Below are positions 1 to 11,775 of a stretch of DNA of 64,000 bases, in pieces. Below the pieces are notes generated by a model. It was given only the letters and a program-made list of their open reading frames with translations, did no database searches and was not told where the DNA came from. Positions within the stretch are counted from its first letter, which is position 1, and every line of letters starts with the position of its first letter. The position numbers were made by a program, and so were the translations under genes. Source of the stretch: Earliella scabrosa (Eukaryota > Basidiomycota > Agaricomycetes > Polyporales > Polyporaceae); the NCBI GenBank assembly GCA_022605405.1, contig JABYQQ010000018.1, positions 1,054,001 to 1,118,000 of the forward strand, read 5' to 3'.

Positions 1-800
1 GAGTTCCTGTGCCGACGCCATTGTGGATCATAGAATATTGGTTAGCTCAGAGGGGAGCTGGGGAGCTGCGAGAGACATGCGAGGAGGCCGAACAGTGGTT
101 GAGGGATAGACAAGAGCGGGAAGGGACGCGTAGCGCGCTGGGGATCGCGGCCACCGAGGCTCTGCAGTCGTTCTCCAGGATTCCGTGCGTAGGCGGCGAC
201 CTCGGCAACGGACGAGCGAACGGCCACGACGTCATCTCCCTCTTCGGCCAGGGTTTCATCCTCGGCAGCGTGGTGGACGCCATGGTAGACTCAATCAACA
301 TCCGTCTCACGAGTCAGCCTGGGCTTGAAAGGCGGTTCGCCGTCCACGGCACTGAGGCGTGGACGTGCATTCATCAATGGCGCCAGTCACGCCCCAGTGC
401 AGGTTCGCTTCAGGAGACCACCAACAAAGTGCTCCGCCGATTGAAGGACGATGGAGGAGACCTGGAGATGATGTTCCTGATATGGTTGACCCACAACCCA
501 GGCCGTTGGGTGGTGTTCGGGCTGGACGTGAAGAAGGCGGAGATAAGGTATGGAGACTGTCGCGGCGGCCCTCCTGTCCACGACGAGCTTCTGGACGTGA
601 TTGCATGGCTTGAGGATGGAGGGCTGGGGGTATGGACGCTCGGACCGAAGTTGGCGTGCTGGGGTCCAGACGACGGCTGCGCGGGCGGGGTTGCGGCGGT
701 GAACGCGATCAACCACTACGTGTTCGGGGACGCGCTGGCTTCCTCGGAGACGGTAGATCTAATCACCATTGAAGAGTACTTGCGTATCGTGCGTCTCTGA
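1..800 (+). CDS. ULP1-like (C48) cysteine peptidase C-terminal fragment, 5' end outside window
   Basis: The frame is open from the window edge to a TGA at 798-800, so the 5' part is missing. About 265 residues are visible. The C-terminal ~110 residues have the layout of a ULP1/SENP-type peptidase domain: a strand ending in GRWVVFGLDV, then a YGDC segment with the expected acidic residue, then DDGCAGGVAAVNAINHY where the nucleophile loop (usually SCG followed by a helix) should lie. The usual GHW histidine is GRW here, and the loop reads CAGG rather than SCG, so the protein may be catalytically dead. The upstream part is helical and unrecognised. The family call rests on fold-order resemblance only. 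Such genes are common in Agaricomycete accessory DNA. Confidence 0.4.
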   Translation, partial: VPVPTPLWIIEYWLAQRGAGELRETCEEAEQWLRDRQEREGTRSALGIAATEALQSFSRIPCVGGDLGNGRANGHDVISLFGQGFILGSVVDAMVDSINIRLTSQPGLERRFAVHGTEAWTCIHQWRQSRPSAGSLQETTNKVLRRLKDDGGDLEMMFLIWLTHNPGRWVVFGLDVKKAEIRYGDCRGGPPVHDELLDVIAWLEDGGLGVWTLGPKLACWGPDDGCAGGVAAVNAINHYVFGDALASSETVDLITIEEYLRIVRL

Positions 801-2004
801 AGGTATGTGCCATGTGCTGTTCTGAGCCATGATGGGTGATGACCTGACCTGACGAACCATAGGAGTCGGACATGGGCAATATCACCAACTATAAGTGTTC
901 GCGGTCAAACGAGATACAGGAGGGATAGTCGCACAGACAATACGCACGGAAATACGACCTACGTGATGTGTTTGAACGCGCCGGGGCGATTGAGACTCGC
1001 TGGAGTGTGTGGGATCGCGACCGTCCTGGCGGGAGGCCCCGGCCTCCAACTGTGGTTTATATCAATTATCATGGAATGTCGAAAAACGCGTGAAAGATGG
1101 ACGAAACGGCGACGGACATATGGCGATAGCTAAATGCAAAGTAGGGCTCGCTCGGGACCGGCCCGCACGGCCGCGCGCAGCAGACAGGGCGCGCCAATGG
1201 CCTTGCGCGTCCGCACCTACATCTTCAATCCCCACCCACTCTTCCCTGTTCTGTACGGTCTCTCTCGAGCCCCCATTGTCTTCGCTCGCATCAAGATGCC
1301 CTCGAGTTGGTTGGTCTAGTCTTCTTGTAGGCGTCGCTCCCTCTGGTACGCACTCCGCTCGCTCTCGCTAGTCTCTCTTTGCTAGTCTCTCTTTCCGTTG
1401 TCCCTCGCGCCATCCGCCTTTGCACACATTCCGGCACCGCACAGGATCCCACAGGGGCAGGCGAGGAGGTTTTGAGAAGGATATTACCAAATGCTCGTAA
1501 GTCCCTACTGCTGCTCTCAACCGCTCGCGCGACATCTTCAATAGGATGCTCCATTCTAATTGGGCGGATGCAACCGTACTGCGTAGCTCCGTAGCAGGTC
1601 GTAGGATGCTCCATTCTAATTGGGCGGATGCAACCGTACTGCGTAGCTCCGTAGCAGGTCGAGAGCGACGTCAATTCCCGGTCAGTGCTCTGTTTTCATC
1701 GTGATCGTCGATGTGTTCTCTCATACCCTTTACAGCATCCGGCTGTCCTCCAGCAAGGCTCTCGACTTGAGTGGTGATAGTTGTCGGTAAGTATACGCTC
1801 GCCGAGACATGGTCTCGCTATCCCTGCATCTCATGCGACTTATCCTAGGGTTGCTACGGGCAGTTATGGGCATAGGCGCATCCCGCTAGTACTAGTCATC
1901 AATGGGGTGTGGCGTATACAGTGGTGGGCTGGAAAGGGTCGAGCTTCCATGTACCCTTCGCACTCACCCGCCATTTATGACAGTATATCTCAATCGCAGT
2001 GTGG
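801..2004. other. intergenic stretch without a supported gene
   Basis: No reading frame here combines convincing coding character with splice signals. It contains a C/T-rich stretch around 1220-1390 and the tandem 60-bp duplication at 1542-1661. A 3' exon of the minus-strand gene to the right could extend into 1964-2146, but this is not certain. Confidence 0.5.
1542..1661. repeat. perfect tandem duplication, two 60-bp units
   Basis: The unit beginning TAGGATGCTCCATTC at 1542 recurs exactly at 1602 with period 60. The two copies match over their full length. The period is a multiple of three, so a minus-strand frame repeats a 20-residue block, but no other sign of coding is present. Confidence 0.9.
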
Positions 2005-2272
2005 CTAATGGGTCCTCCCCGTCATTTTCCTGTCGTAGCCAGGGGTGTAGCCGCCCGAGGATAGGTAGTGCCAAGTCACATCCAGTACACGACGTTCGGT
2101 ATTGACACCCAAACCCCCATGCTTCCAGTACCACGACCTTCGCCATTGACCGAACACCCCAACCCAGGTCGACATCTGGAAGTCAGGAAAGACATGAATA
2201 GAAGTGTGATAGCGCATCGTTCCGTGGCATGTCAAGCCGAGCGCGTCTCGATCTCGTGGACATCCACGTTCT

Positions 2273-3588
2273 TCACGAAACACGGGCAGTACATCCATTC
2301 GGCTGGTGGGCGTGGTTCGCGGCCGTGTAGTCCGGTATGTCCCTAAAGACTTCGGGCTGCACGAGGATATGGTGAGTGAATATTGGCTCGCCTGTACGGA
2401 GAACGGCGATCACTCACAGGCAAAATCTCGCTGGCGCGTTGGGTCAGCCGGAGGACACGATCTATGTACTCTAGTTCATGGTCTGTTGTCAGCTCCAGCG
2501 CGATCGCGCTGACTTGGCTCCACTCCCTCGTCAGCGACTCGGCCCCTTGTGCATCGGTCTCCGTAGCGAAGTATCGAAAGATGGCGTGAAGTGCACCCAT
2601 GGCTCGCCGAATGCGAGATGGCAGGCTGGCGCCGTCGATTCCCATCGGCAGCTGAAACCGCCACCTGCGGGTCTCGTGGATGGAAGTAGGGAAGGGGATC
2701 TATGACGAAACGGTGAAATAGCAGCGCATGAAGGGGGGCAGTAGCACCTACCAAAATATTCGAGGTGTGACGACTTTCAACGCTGACGGGATATGGAAGG
2801 GTGACACGGATCACGACATTTGCCAGAGACGGCGAGTCCGTGCCATCCGCCGCATTGAACACGAGTTGCATGGTGCTCGGGTCCTCATCCTCCTCGACGT
2901 CCCCCCTCCATCGGGCCGTCGACGAGGAGATGTCTGGGGGTGGCTCGTCCCAACCGCCGCTGGACGGCTCACCCCAACCTCCCCCCCTGACAGGTCCCCA
3001 CTCGCTCGCCGTCGCCCCCCAATCCTCTGACCCAACCGGCTCTCCCCAACGTCCATTGCTTATTGTCGACGCGTTGCCGTTTCCCATCGTCTCTCCAGCA
3101 AAATCCAGGTTGTCCGCGGCTGATGGAAGACCGTCCTCCAATGGTCGTGCGGAAGGAGGCTCTCCCCAAGGTACACTCAATATGCGAGCCCATTCAGCAG
3201 GCGTGGTCGGCCAACCACCACCCACGCGGGCAGAGTGCCATTCGTTCGAATGGCTCTGCGAGTCTGACGGTCCACGCTGCCCTCCGGCGGACGCAAACAG
3301 AGGCAGCGCTCCCATGCCATCTAGCCCTGCAGAGGCTCGCGACCCTCCGGCGTCGCCCCGAGCTTCCTGTATTCCCTCCACCATCTGTTGCGCTTCCGAG
3401 TCCGCGACTGTCTCCCTCGATGCGTCGTTATCGTCGCTCGAGATCGCTCGGATCGAGTCCGCTCCAATCCGCTGGCCTAGTTCGGTATCGTCCGCGGAAG
3501 GTGGTCCATTGCGTGCCTGGCGAGTAGCAAGGGATGTCGCTTGCATTCGCTCTAACCTGCTGGGCTGACGATCTGTCTGCGAGGGCAT
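2273..3588 (-). CDS. hypothetical protein with repeated tryptophan-glycine segments
   Basis: Three-exon model: 3588-2752, 2651-2418, 2356-2273 (384 aa). Introns 2652-2751 (GTAGGT...TTTCAG) and 2357-2417 (GTGAGT...GTGCAG) keep the phase. The first ~230 residues are low-complexity, rich in S, D, E and G. Between residues ~120 and 230 there are repeated short blocks of the type GRWGEP, GGWGEP and GGWDEP. Exon 2 is an ordinary folded-looking segment starting LPMGIDGASLPSR. The 3' end is uncertain because alternative splicing could run on to 1964 through a cysteine-containing exon. GW/WG-type repeats can be platforms for Argonaute binding, but that is only a possibility here. No family recognised. 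Confidence 0.5.
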
Positions 3589-3975
3589 CGTAGTCGGGCG
3601 GAGTGTGTGGTCGTCGACGTCGACGATGATAGCGTCAAGAGCTAGGGTGATCTGGATGACGGGCGGTCGCAGGCTACCTCACAAAGTATGTATGCATAAT
3701 GCAAGTGCTTTTCACACCCCGCCTGCGCCCAGCCTCAGTCATTTCCAGATTAATTTTCTCCTCCCATACTAGTCATCCTGGACAGCAATTTTGCGTCTAG
3801 GTTGATGCCGAGAGACCACTCTTGTCCATCGCACCATATCCACTAGAGTGGCCCTCATGGGGATTGCGTGTCATCGTACTAATACCTACTGACCGGTTCC
3901 AGTCGCAGGATCACCGGCGCGTGTACAATCCCATGTCTCGCGCAACAACCGCAAATCGATATCATTTAGGTAACT

Positions 3976-4853
3976 TCACAACACAATCGGTGCCTCCCAT
4001 GAAGTCCCAGCCTCGGCGATGTGTTCCGTAGTGTCGGCCGATGACATCTCCTCCACGCTCTTACTCTCCCTTCGCCCTGCTGCTGTCGGCATAGTCTTCG
4101 CCACCGTTCGCGACTTCTTCAGCTGTCGAGCATGATGGAGGTCAAAACATACTCGTGCGCAACGCTCTGTACCCGCACACACCTTCGCCGCCAGACCTAG
4201 TGAACGGTTAATGGTCTTCATACCCTCTCTCTTGCGTGAGCGCCGCCGAGCCGTTCCCGGCTGGCTCGCCAAGGTAGACGCATTGGAAGTACGATGTACT
4301 GTCACATCCCAATTGTCTATCCATGGCGTTCGTTGCGAGCCGACGCGGTCGTGCGGAAGATACCAATGCGTCACCCAGCGGAAGCGTTTCGGCCACCCAT
4401 CGAACGGGGTACCTGAGTGAGAGCACTAGACACTCGGTCGGTCGTCATCTGGATTATGGATTCAAACGAAGCACTCACCTCAATATATTTGCATCCCTCC
4501 ATTAGGTGACCCGATCGATCACATCTTCTCGACACCACGCCCAGGCCGCACAGGGGGCATTCATAAGCAGACTGAGACTCAGCGGTGTACAGACGTCCAT
4601 TAGGACCTGTCTTCGGTTCGTCATTGCCCATGGTCCTCTGGAGGTGGCTTGCGGAGCAGATCGCAGAGGGTGTTGGGCGGTGGGAGTCGGAGCCTTGCAT
4701 GTTGCCCCATTGAGCATACTTGACTGAAACGGTGACACGGACTTCTCGAGGTGGGCTCTGGGTGTCCAGATGTCTCCATGTCATGATTCCTCGAGCAACA
4801 AAATACCGTGCAGCCAAGTTCCCAACCTGCTCCGACAGCTTGTGGAGGTCCAA
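3976..4853 (-). CDS. hypothetical protein with a CPLCG-type cysteine motif
   Basis: Two exons, ~4853-4479 and 4425-3976, with a 53-nt intron at 4426-4478 (GTGAGT...GTCTAG, phase 0). The frame is open upstream of 4853, so the true start or a further 5' exon is unknown. Exon 1 carries a short cysteine/histidine cluster (ECPLCGLG, then SRRCDRSGH) ending just before the splice. Exon 2 opens with a tryptophan-rich stretch (FDGWPKRFRW, then THWYLPHDR) and ends in a basic low-complexity tail. Three copies of an AAGATGCTACC motif lie just upstream. Function unknown. Confidence 0.5.
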
Positions 4854-4864
4854 AGGGCCCGAGA

Positions 4865-5150
4865 TGCTTGGCGCGCACTGGCAGCACCGCCGACGCCCCG
4901 CAAGATGCTACCAGTACACTCCACCATGCCTTCCGCAGAGCGTTCCGGGGTATAGGACAGTCACGCGCGGCATCGCGGCAGTGCCGAAAGATGCTACCAC
5001 TACTGACTGTGCCTTCCGCCGTATCTAACCTCTCTTACCATCGGAACACGGTGCACATGGGGCCAATCGTGCGCAGCCTTCCCGAGGTTCCGAAAGATGC
5101 TACCATTGATGTGTCTGCCGCAGAGCGCGGGGCCGCATGTGCAGAAGTAT
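4865..5150. repeat. degenerate direct repeats around AAGATGCTACC
   Basis: AAGATGCTACC occurs at 4902-4912 (as CAAGATGCTACC), 4988-4998 and 5094-5104. Each is followed by a similar GCCTTCCGC- or TCTGCCGC-like tail, giving a rough 85-105 bp periodicity. The copies sit directly upstream of the minus-strand gene ending at 4853, where on the coding strand they read GGTAGCATCTT. They could be duplicated promoter elements. Confidence 0.5.
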
Positions 5151-6026
5151 ATTCATCCGAGCGCGAGGCCCACCGTCCTTTAGACTGGCTTCCTTCCTCT
5201 CCCCGTCAGAGGCTTCTTGATGCGTACGACCCGTTTCCTGGTTGTTCTGCTGCAGGCCATGTTCTACTTACGTCGTCGGTCCTTTTGACTCTTCCCCGAG
5301 TGCATCGTGAGATGCTCCCGGCTTGTGCGCAATGGTGGTAACCTTCGTGGCAGCTGGTGCTCGGCGGTTGCATTCTCCCTACCGTGAGGTACTGGTGTCT
5401 CGTCTGCACTGGAGTTATCCTTTGCAGCGAAGCACGTTATTCTATTAAACACTTGTGGTACTTCGATGTTCAATATATCACATCCTCAGCACACCGGTCT
5501 TCGGCCGTGATGGTGGGGTTTCCATAAGTATTGCTCTGGCACGTCGGCGGCTTCGTTGCGAGCATCACTCAAGATTCTTGATGTTGTCCTGCAGCCTGGC
5601 GCTCCACGCGCACCGTGGCGCGTACCACAGGTTCGGGAAGATCTCAGATCTCAGTCCTTAACGATCTCAGCCCGATCCAACATTATGTCACCCTCTCTCT
5701 CGTTCTGCGCGCCTGTCATTGTGCCTTCAATCCCCTCCGCCAACCGACCCCCGCGATTCGTTGCGATAAATGCTTGCCAACCGTTGTGTCCGCATGTCCC
5801 CCTGCCCCCCAGCCTCTCTCTGCCTATGACCGCTTCTCCTGCCGCCATCGTATCAGGCGCTGCTGCCAGGCGTGCTCGCAACGGCCCCCTGCCTCCTACA
5901 GGGCCGTACTATGTTGTACTCGGAGGTCATCAGCCCGGGATCTCCGGTCGTCGGTGAGTTAGATTCCGGTGTTCTGCATCTACGGTCAGGATTTAGCCCA
6001 CTCTTCACAGACCGCCCGATACAGCC
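5151..6026. other. intergenic stretch without a supported gene
   Basis: Pyrimidine-rich and GC-moderate. Several overlapping open frames exist between 5450 and 5960, but none shows convincing splice structure or composition. The last ~100 bases before 6027 probably hold the promoter of the plus-strand gene that follows. Confidence 0.4.
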
Positions 6027-7000
6027 ATGGGCAAGTACGACAAGCTGCTGCCCATTGTAGTCATCTGCGCCCATAAAGAAGACGCGGAGGCTATCGACTT
6101 GCTCAATGACGACATCTTCGATGTCGTCGAGTCAAGGGATGCTCATCTCCTGGCGTACCTTGCGCAAAACCGCCCCGTCACACTGTCCGATAACAAGATC
6201 TACGCTATACGGCATGCAGTGGAGACGCCAGAGAAGGGTATGACGGGTATCTGGGTAGGATTTCACTGGTGAGTCGCAGTTTGGTATCGAACATGTCTCG
6301 TGTGGACGTCCATTTCCAGGTTCGCATTCCTTGCGTGTTTGGACAAGGACAAGTGCACTTGGTGCAAGCCGAAGACACTTTCCGAAGCCCTCGTCTTCAT
6401 GCTGTCAAAGACTGGCTACAATTTTCCCCTCCTCACCGACAAGCAACCTATTCCTCCCCCACCGGCTGCGAGCACTACAGCTTCCCCGCCGCGTGCTGAA
6501 CGTGCTGCCCCCGCTCGATCAGCTCCTGCTACCCCTGTCCGACCTTCCCGGCCTCCTGCGGCAAGCTGCACTGCGCCACGCATCTCCGCACCGGCAAACG
6601 ATGATGACGAGACCCTCAGTCTGCATAGTATGTCTGTATCACCCCGTCTCATTTACATCTCACTCAACATTGTGATTTCCTAGCGCTTGCAGTCGGCCTG
6701 GACCTTCATGATAACATCCAGCCACTCGAGATCCAGCTCTTGCAGCAAATCATCCGTCCAATCCCTGGGATGGTCCCCTCCGACAACCGCCTCACCGACC
6801 TGCCAATCTCGTTTGGCGCTGAGGCCGACGGGATGCTCAGGGCTAAGGGAGTTCGCCCCGAGGACCTCCTCAAGATTCTCCAAATGCGCGTCCACGCCAC
6901 AAATCACGAGGCATTCGCCTTGCACATGAACCTCGTTCTGGGTTGGCAAGGCTGGGATGCCCTTTCTCTGTGGAAGGCCATGAAGTTTCCGTCTCTGTAA
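6027..7000 (+). CDS. hypothetical protein, three exons, 288 aa
   Basis: Exons 6027-6268, 6320-6627 and 6684-7000. The introns are 51 and 56 nt with GTGAGT...CCAG and GTATGT...CTAG, and all phases agree. The start ATG at 6027 lies in CAGCCATGG. The N-terminal domain (~100 aa) includes a WVGFHW segment and a cysteine pair (KCTWCK). A proline/alanine-rich linker of ~60 residues follows, then a compact helical C-terminal domain (~100 aa) ending LSLWKAMKFPSL. This two-domain layout resembles many uncharacterised basidiomycete proteins, but I do not recognise a family. Confidence 0.75.
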
Positions 7001-7199
7001 TTCCGTATATGTATGTTGTCTGTCTCTATTCCACGCGTTCAAGTTGCACCGATCCGCGCCCGCACCGCGGCACGAGGGCGAATTGCGAGTCTCAGCAAGC
7101 ATGTCGGCGACACATGCATGAGGAGTGTGCAGTCCTCCTTGAGAGTCATAGCGTAGTGCGTGGATCGTCTCCTCACGACGTACATCGGGTCTCGTCTAT

Positions 7200-7960
7200 G
7201 CTTCCCCCGCCCGCTCTACCCCACCTACTCCCAATCGCGGAACGACGTGAGCATCCCAACCACCGCCAGCCCGCGCTCCTCCATGACCTTCTCCGTTTCC
7301 GCCCAGAATTCTACAAGGCGCGGCAGCCACCACATGAAGCCCACACGACACCTCCACCAGCCCTAGCGTCACCCCGGGAGACATCGCGTATTCGTTGGAG
7401 TGCCGCGTGAGGAGGTCGAGCATGCCGAGGTTGGCGACCCAGACCTTCCTGTCGCGCGGGCCATGATGTGTTGGAGGGCGTCGGGAGGGCAGGGGATGAG
7501 GAAGCCCGCGGCACATATGTCGCCCCCTTCTGCCTTGCCCCATCACCGTTCGTCTCCACGAGAACGCTACAGAGCAGCAGCGTCGCAAGCTCTGGGGGGC
7601 ATCACCTGCTCCTCGCCCGCGTTCGACGCACACAAGTCGTCTTCAAAGCCAGCGACGACGACCGACGCACAGCTTCCCGTGGAGACCATGATGAGCCGCG
7701 GGCCCGCGCCCACGCGGTGCAACCCTTCGTCGTCGTGGTGTCCGATCCCCGCGACCACTCGCGCGCCGTGTTGGCGCGTGCAAAGTCCGATTGCAGCCGA
7801 TTGTGGGCCAACCCGCTTCGACGCGCACCAGGCGTATGCGATTGCGCTCGCAATCGAGTCGAGTTCTGGTGGGGAGGCGACGCTGAGCGCAGATGGTCAG
7901 CGGCCACTCCGAGCTCCTGGCGCGTTCGCGCGAACATCGTGGTACTGACCGCGACCTTCC
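7200..7960 (-). pseudogene. GC-rich decayed coding remnant, frameshifted
   Basis: The minus strand shows protein-like stretches in changing frames: residues such as RVVAGIGHHDDEGLHRVG and PRLIMVSTGS (about 7760-7640), then AAGFLIPCPPDALQHI (~7520-7480), then KVWVANLGMLDLLTRH (~7450-7410), then WWLPRLVEFWAETEKVMEE (~7330-7270). They cannot be joined by plausible introns without frameshifts. Composition is markedly GC-richer than the neighbours, so partly random open frames are also expected. No family recognised. Confidence 0.3.
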
Positions 7961-8059
7961 TTGCGCATCACGACCGTCCGAGTTGTACTTCTCCCGTTCT
8001 TGACGGCGTCCAGATATTCTCCTTCGCTTTTTCTTAGGGAAGCCGGCCGGCTGCCTCAT

Positions 8060-9818
8060 GTTCTTGAAGCTGAGCGTTTAGCGAGTGAATGGCAGAGCTT
8101 ACAAGGAAAGCATCAGGAGGTGTCAACGACTATGTGCAGATACGGGATTGTTGGACTTAGACACGCACCACGTTGGCCCAGGTGATTGATGAGGCCACAG
8201 CTCCCGATCTGCGGCCCTTGTACGATTTTCTGGCAGTTGCGGTGCGTCCTTGGAGTGTAGGTCAAAGCAGCAACTGATGTCAGGTCTGGACCCACCAGCG
8301 GCCGACGCGCGCGTAGGGGAACTTCGCGGCAGGAGTCAGTCGGGGAGTCAACGTTGACCGATGAGCATCTCGCGAATTGCGCGCGGCTCGACGGGGCTTA
8401 TGTATGGCGCCGCAGGGGGGTCAACCATGCACTTCCTAGTTATAGTCAACGGCATGAGTGATACTAGACTATGCTCACTCGCATTTACGCATCGAACCCG
8501 ACTCCCTTGCCAAGATGCCCATGGCAGCGAGCCCGAACCTTGGTTCTTCTCTGTCGGATCGCAACATCTCGTGCAAGACCCGCTCGACTCGATTGGCGTC
8601 TAGAGGTCCGCATCTCTGCCCGCTATAGCTTCCCGTTGAACTGCCAGACGACGTGTTCACTTTCGAACCGGTCGGCGGGTTTCAGCCTGTGTAGTGCAAC
8701 GGTAGACAGCTTCACGCGTCATCTCTGAAATGACCCTTGTACGGGACCCATCGTCTTCATGCGTCCTGGGCCCTGCCTCTTCTCCGTTCCGCTATCTTCA
8801 CCCCACTGTGATCCATTCTCTGGACCTCGATTGCCACTGTCCTCATCCCGGCAGGTCAATCCCCTCGCCACCGCATGGTTTTGCGTCGATGCTGATCGTC
8901 TCGTTCACGTCCTCCCCACAGATGAGCACCACGTACCTTGTGCAGCCCAATCCTCACTGCGAACCATAGGCACGGGCGTTGGTAGGAACGCGGCCACTGA
9001 AATATGCCGAATGAGATCTACGACGCGTAGCATATCAGGACTATCACAATCAGTGGGAATAGACTAGCTCACCGAAGAGAATGCCTGGTGGCTCCGCATC
9101 CGCCATCTAAGCCGACCTCCTACGGCCACGTTTTTGAAACAGCCAGTCATGACGACGTTCCTCTGGCGAAGATGGTGAGCATGGTGGTGGTGTCCTGCTT
9201 CATCGCACTGGCGCGGTCGGTGGCAAAGGCCGTTCCATTGTCTTAGTCGCCAAACGGACGGCACCGAAGATATTCAGCATGTTGACAAACACCAGAAGGC
9301 TGCACAAGGGGAACAATGGGGATAGAATGAAGAAAAACGAGAGCAGAATGCATAAACGCGCGCCCACTCGACGAGTCGACCTCCCGGCCCGCGCCTCTCC
9401 GGCGCCTCTCTGTCCGTGTCATGCTATGTACAAACCTCAGCGGACTACTTGACCTGGAACCATGCCTTTCTGAACCGCGTTTACTGAAATCCTATCTGGG
9501 TACCACCCCTCGGCTTACACGAGGTCTTGAGCAGCGTGGCACCTCAACTTGAAGGTGACTCCACACTTTGGATCACGCGAGAGTCAGATGAACCTCTCAC
9601 TGTGACCGGTCCGAAGTCTTCATCTGGCCACACAGCGAACTCATCAGCGCAAACTGAAGCCACACAACTCGTCAACCACGCTGCCAGTGGCCACTGGCCG
9701 TCCACACTCGAACTTGCCAAGCGCGTCCAAACATCGGATCAGACGAGTTCGAACTCGGCTGCTGGCTGACTCCGGCTCGCCAGTCCGCGAGTCACTATGT
9801 ATGTAAGAGGTCGCCGCC
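8060..9818. other. long stretch with no well-supported gene
   Basis: A possible coding remnant is an open plus-strand frame at 9527-9769 (Ser/Thr-rich, ends TGA). It has no start, no clear splice partner and no recognisable domain. The remainder shows stop-interrupted frames in all phases and no repeats of note. Confidence 0.4.
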
Positions 9819-10759
9819 ATGAATCTTGCGACAGGCCGCCTCCTCCTCCCTTCTCAGTCGTCCTCTCTAGGGCTACACGCACGCATGGGTCCTCCACTGT
9901 ACTCCACCTATCCACGGTTCAAATCTGAGGTGAGTATCCTCATCGGTCGTTTGTCCAATGTTGCCCTCCAACACTCACGATTCCTCGCAGCCATCCGATT
10001 GCGAGGAGATGAACGACTCCGACTCTGAGGGCTCCACCTGCGACTGTCTCAGCACTCATAGCTCCATGCCTTCGCTCGAAGACCCTTCGCCTTCGCCTTC
10101 GCCTCCCGTTTCGCGCTTCTCGTCGCCTGAGAGACGCGCCCTCGGTGGAAGGAGATTGACGGCCGAGGACACTCCCAACCCCCCAACCGGCTGGCTCGAC
10201 GCGCGGGCTCGAGCCGCACTCCGATACAACCATGATAATTTCGTCAACGCGGTGCGCAATGGCACTGGCTTTTTTCGACCCCTTCACTCCGTTAACTGAC
10301 TCCCCACAGCTTGTACATCAGCGCACCGATCCAGAGGTCATGAGGCGCTTCTGCGAGTTTTGGGGTGTCCCACCCGTCGATCAGCCAGAGGCAGCATCTT
10401 TTCCGCACGCGCCTCGCGACCCAGAGCTCCAAGACCGTCTCGCCAACCTCTCGGAGCGAGTCCATCTTGCTGCCGCGCAAGAACTGGCTCTCTCTCGCCA
10501 ACCCTCCCAGTCCCCTGAGCGTTCACAGTCCACCCAACGGTCTCGGTCCATGGGTACTGCTACTGAGTTCACGTCCAGTATTCACACGTCACCGGTGTGT
10601 CCTCCCGTTGATGTCACCAGTTCCCTGCTTGCTCATGATCCCTTTTAGCGGCCGTATGCATCCTCCAGCTCACACAATCCCGACGCTTGTGAGCATGCTT
10701 GCGAGGATGCTCGTAGCAGCGGTAGGAGCTCGGGGTATTGCTTCGAACCCATCGACTAG
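9819..10759 (+). CDS. hypothetical Ser/Pro-rich protein, four exons, 255 aa
   Basis: Exons 9819-9929, 9991-10251, 10310-10594 and 10649-10759. All three introns (61, 58 and 54 nt) have GT...AG ends and the total length is a multiple of three. The second intron carries a good branch site (GTTAACTGAC). The protein has an acidic serine-rich start of exon 2 (NDSDSEGS), a (PS)n run from a CCTTCG microsatellite-like stretch, and then a folded-looking core (RTDPEVMRRFCEFWGVP). It ends in a serine-rich tail with spaced cysteines (NPDACEHACEDARSSG). No family recognised. ATG at 9884 is an alternative start. Confidence 0.65.
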
Positions 10760-11775
10760 TGCCAGCAGAATCTAGACCACCATCGCAGATTGTATTTAGT
10801 CCACTTCTCCTTTCTCTCAATCGCACGCGCAACCCGCCTTTCGACGGGGTCACTGTTATCATGTCCCTTCGAGGTCAAGGCACCCGCATGTCGTCGTCGC
10901 ATATCCCAACCAATTTCAGTTCACTCCGACATGCCCAGTCCTGGCACGGCAAGCTCAACACTGAGAACTTTCTCGTCGGGTCCTAGTTCATCCGACCCGG
11001 CATTCTCGATGTGGTACACTCGCAACTCCCCACGCACCGTTACGTCACACCGACGCGTCAAAGCAGACGCCATTCGTGCGGAGCACGCGGATGGGGCTGA
11101 ACACTTCTCGCGCACGCCGCGGCTTGTTCCCCAAGACGCACGTCCATACGTCGCCTGGGGAGCTGCAGTTCGGCTGGGTCTGCCTCACCACTCGACGTAG
11201 ATAGTCGCTCAGGCACTACGCGCGAGAGACTATGTATTCTCGCGGAGCCTGCCCCGGCTCGTTCCTCCAGCCGCACGTCTATACGCCGCGTCGACGAGTC
11301 TAGCGGGCAGGCAGGATGGTGGTGACTCGGCGTTCCTCTCCGGTTCCACGTCTCCGTCCATGATTTGTCCCTTACGTTCTTCAGGGAGGTCGGCCATACA
11401 GCGCAACATTCTTCGCACGCGCACAGCCGGATAGCAACAGGATGTGATCGGGCCTGCCTGACTTACGCTCATCACGGTCGTATCTCTCGGTAGACAGTCG
11501 GTTGAATTTTTGAACACCCTTTGCACGCGCGCAGAACCCTCCCGAACAAGCTCCGTTGCCCACCTCTGGCCATGCGTACGTTCGTTCACACAGCCTGAGG
11601 GAGATATGCTGACCTCACCAACAAGAGATCAAGTCGTTATGCGGTTAGACCTATCGACTTAGTATGCGTATGTCCTTCGTATGATAATAGTCTGAACAGC
11701 CAGTCCTGCAGCGTTATCCCCGACGACGCGCCGATGCCTTCGCGAGGATGGCTGCTATCTCCTCGGCATCGTCCA
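10760..11775. other. intergenic stretch with a degenerate direct repeat
   Basis: No convincing gene. A segment at ~11120-11157 (GGCTTGTTCCCCAAGACGCA onward) recurs in diverged form at ~11256-11290 (GGCTCGTTCCTCCAGCCGCA onward), about 136 bp apart. A minus-strand frame at 11230-11589 contains a possible exon, but the splice sites are unclear. Confidence 0.35.

Noticed and set aside
1291..1674. Small repeat protein on the minus strand
   Set aside because: It arises from the 60-bp tandem duplication and has no other coding evidence.
7200..7960. A sugar-kinase-like or other enzyme gene
   Set aside because: Some stretches look protein-like, but no motif of any enzyme family could be confirmed and frameshifts are needed.
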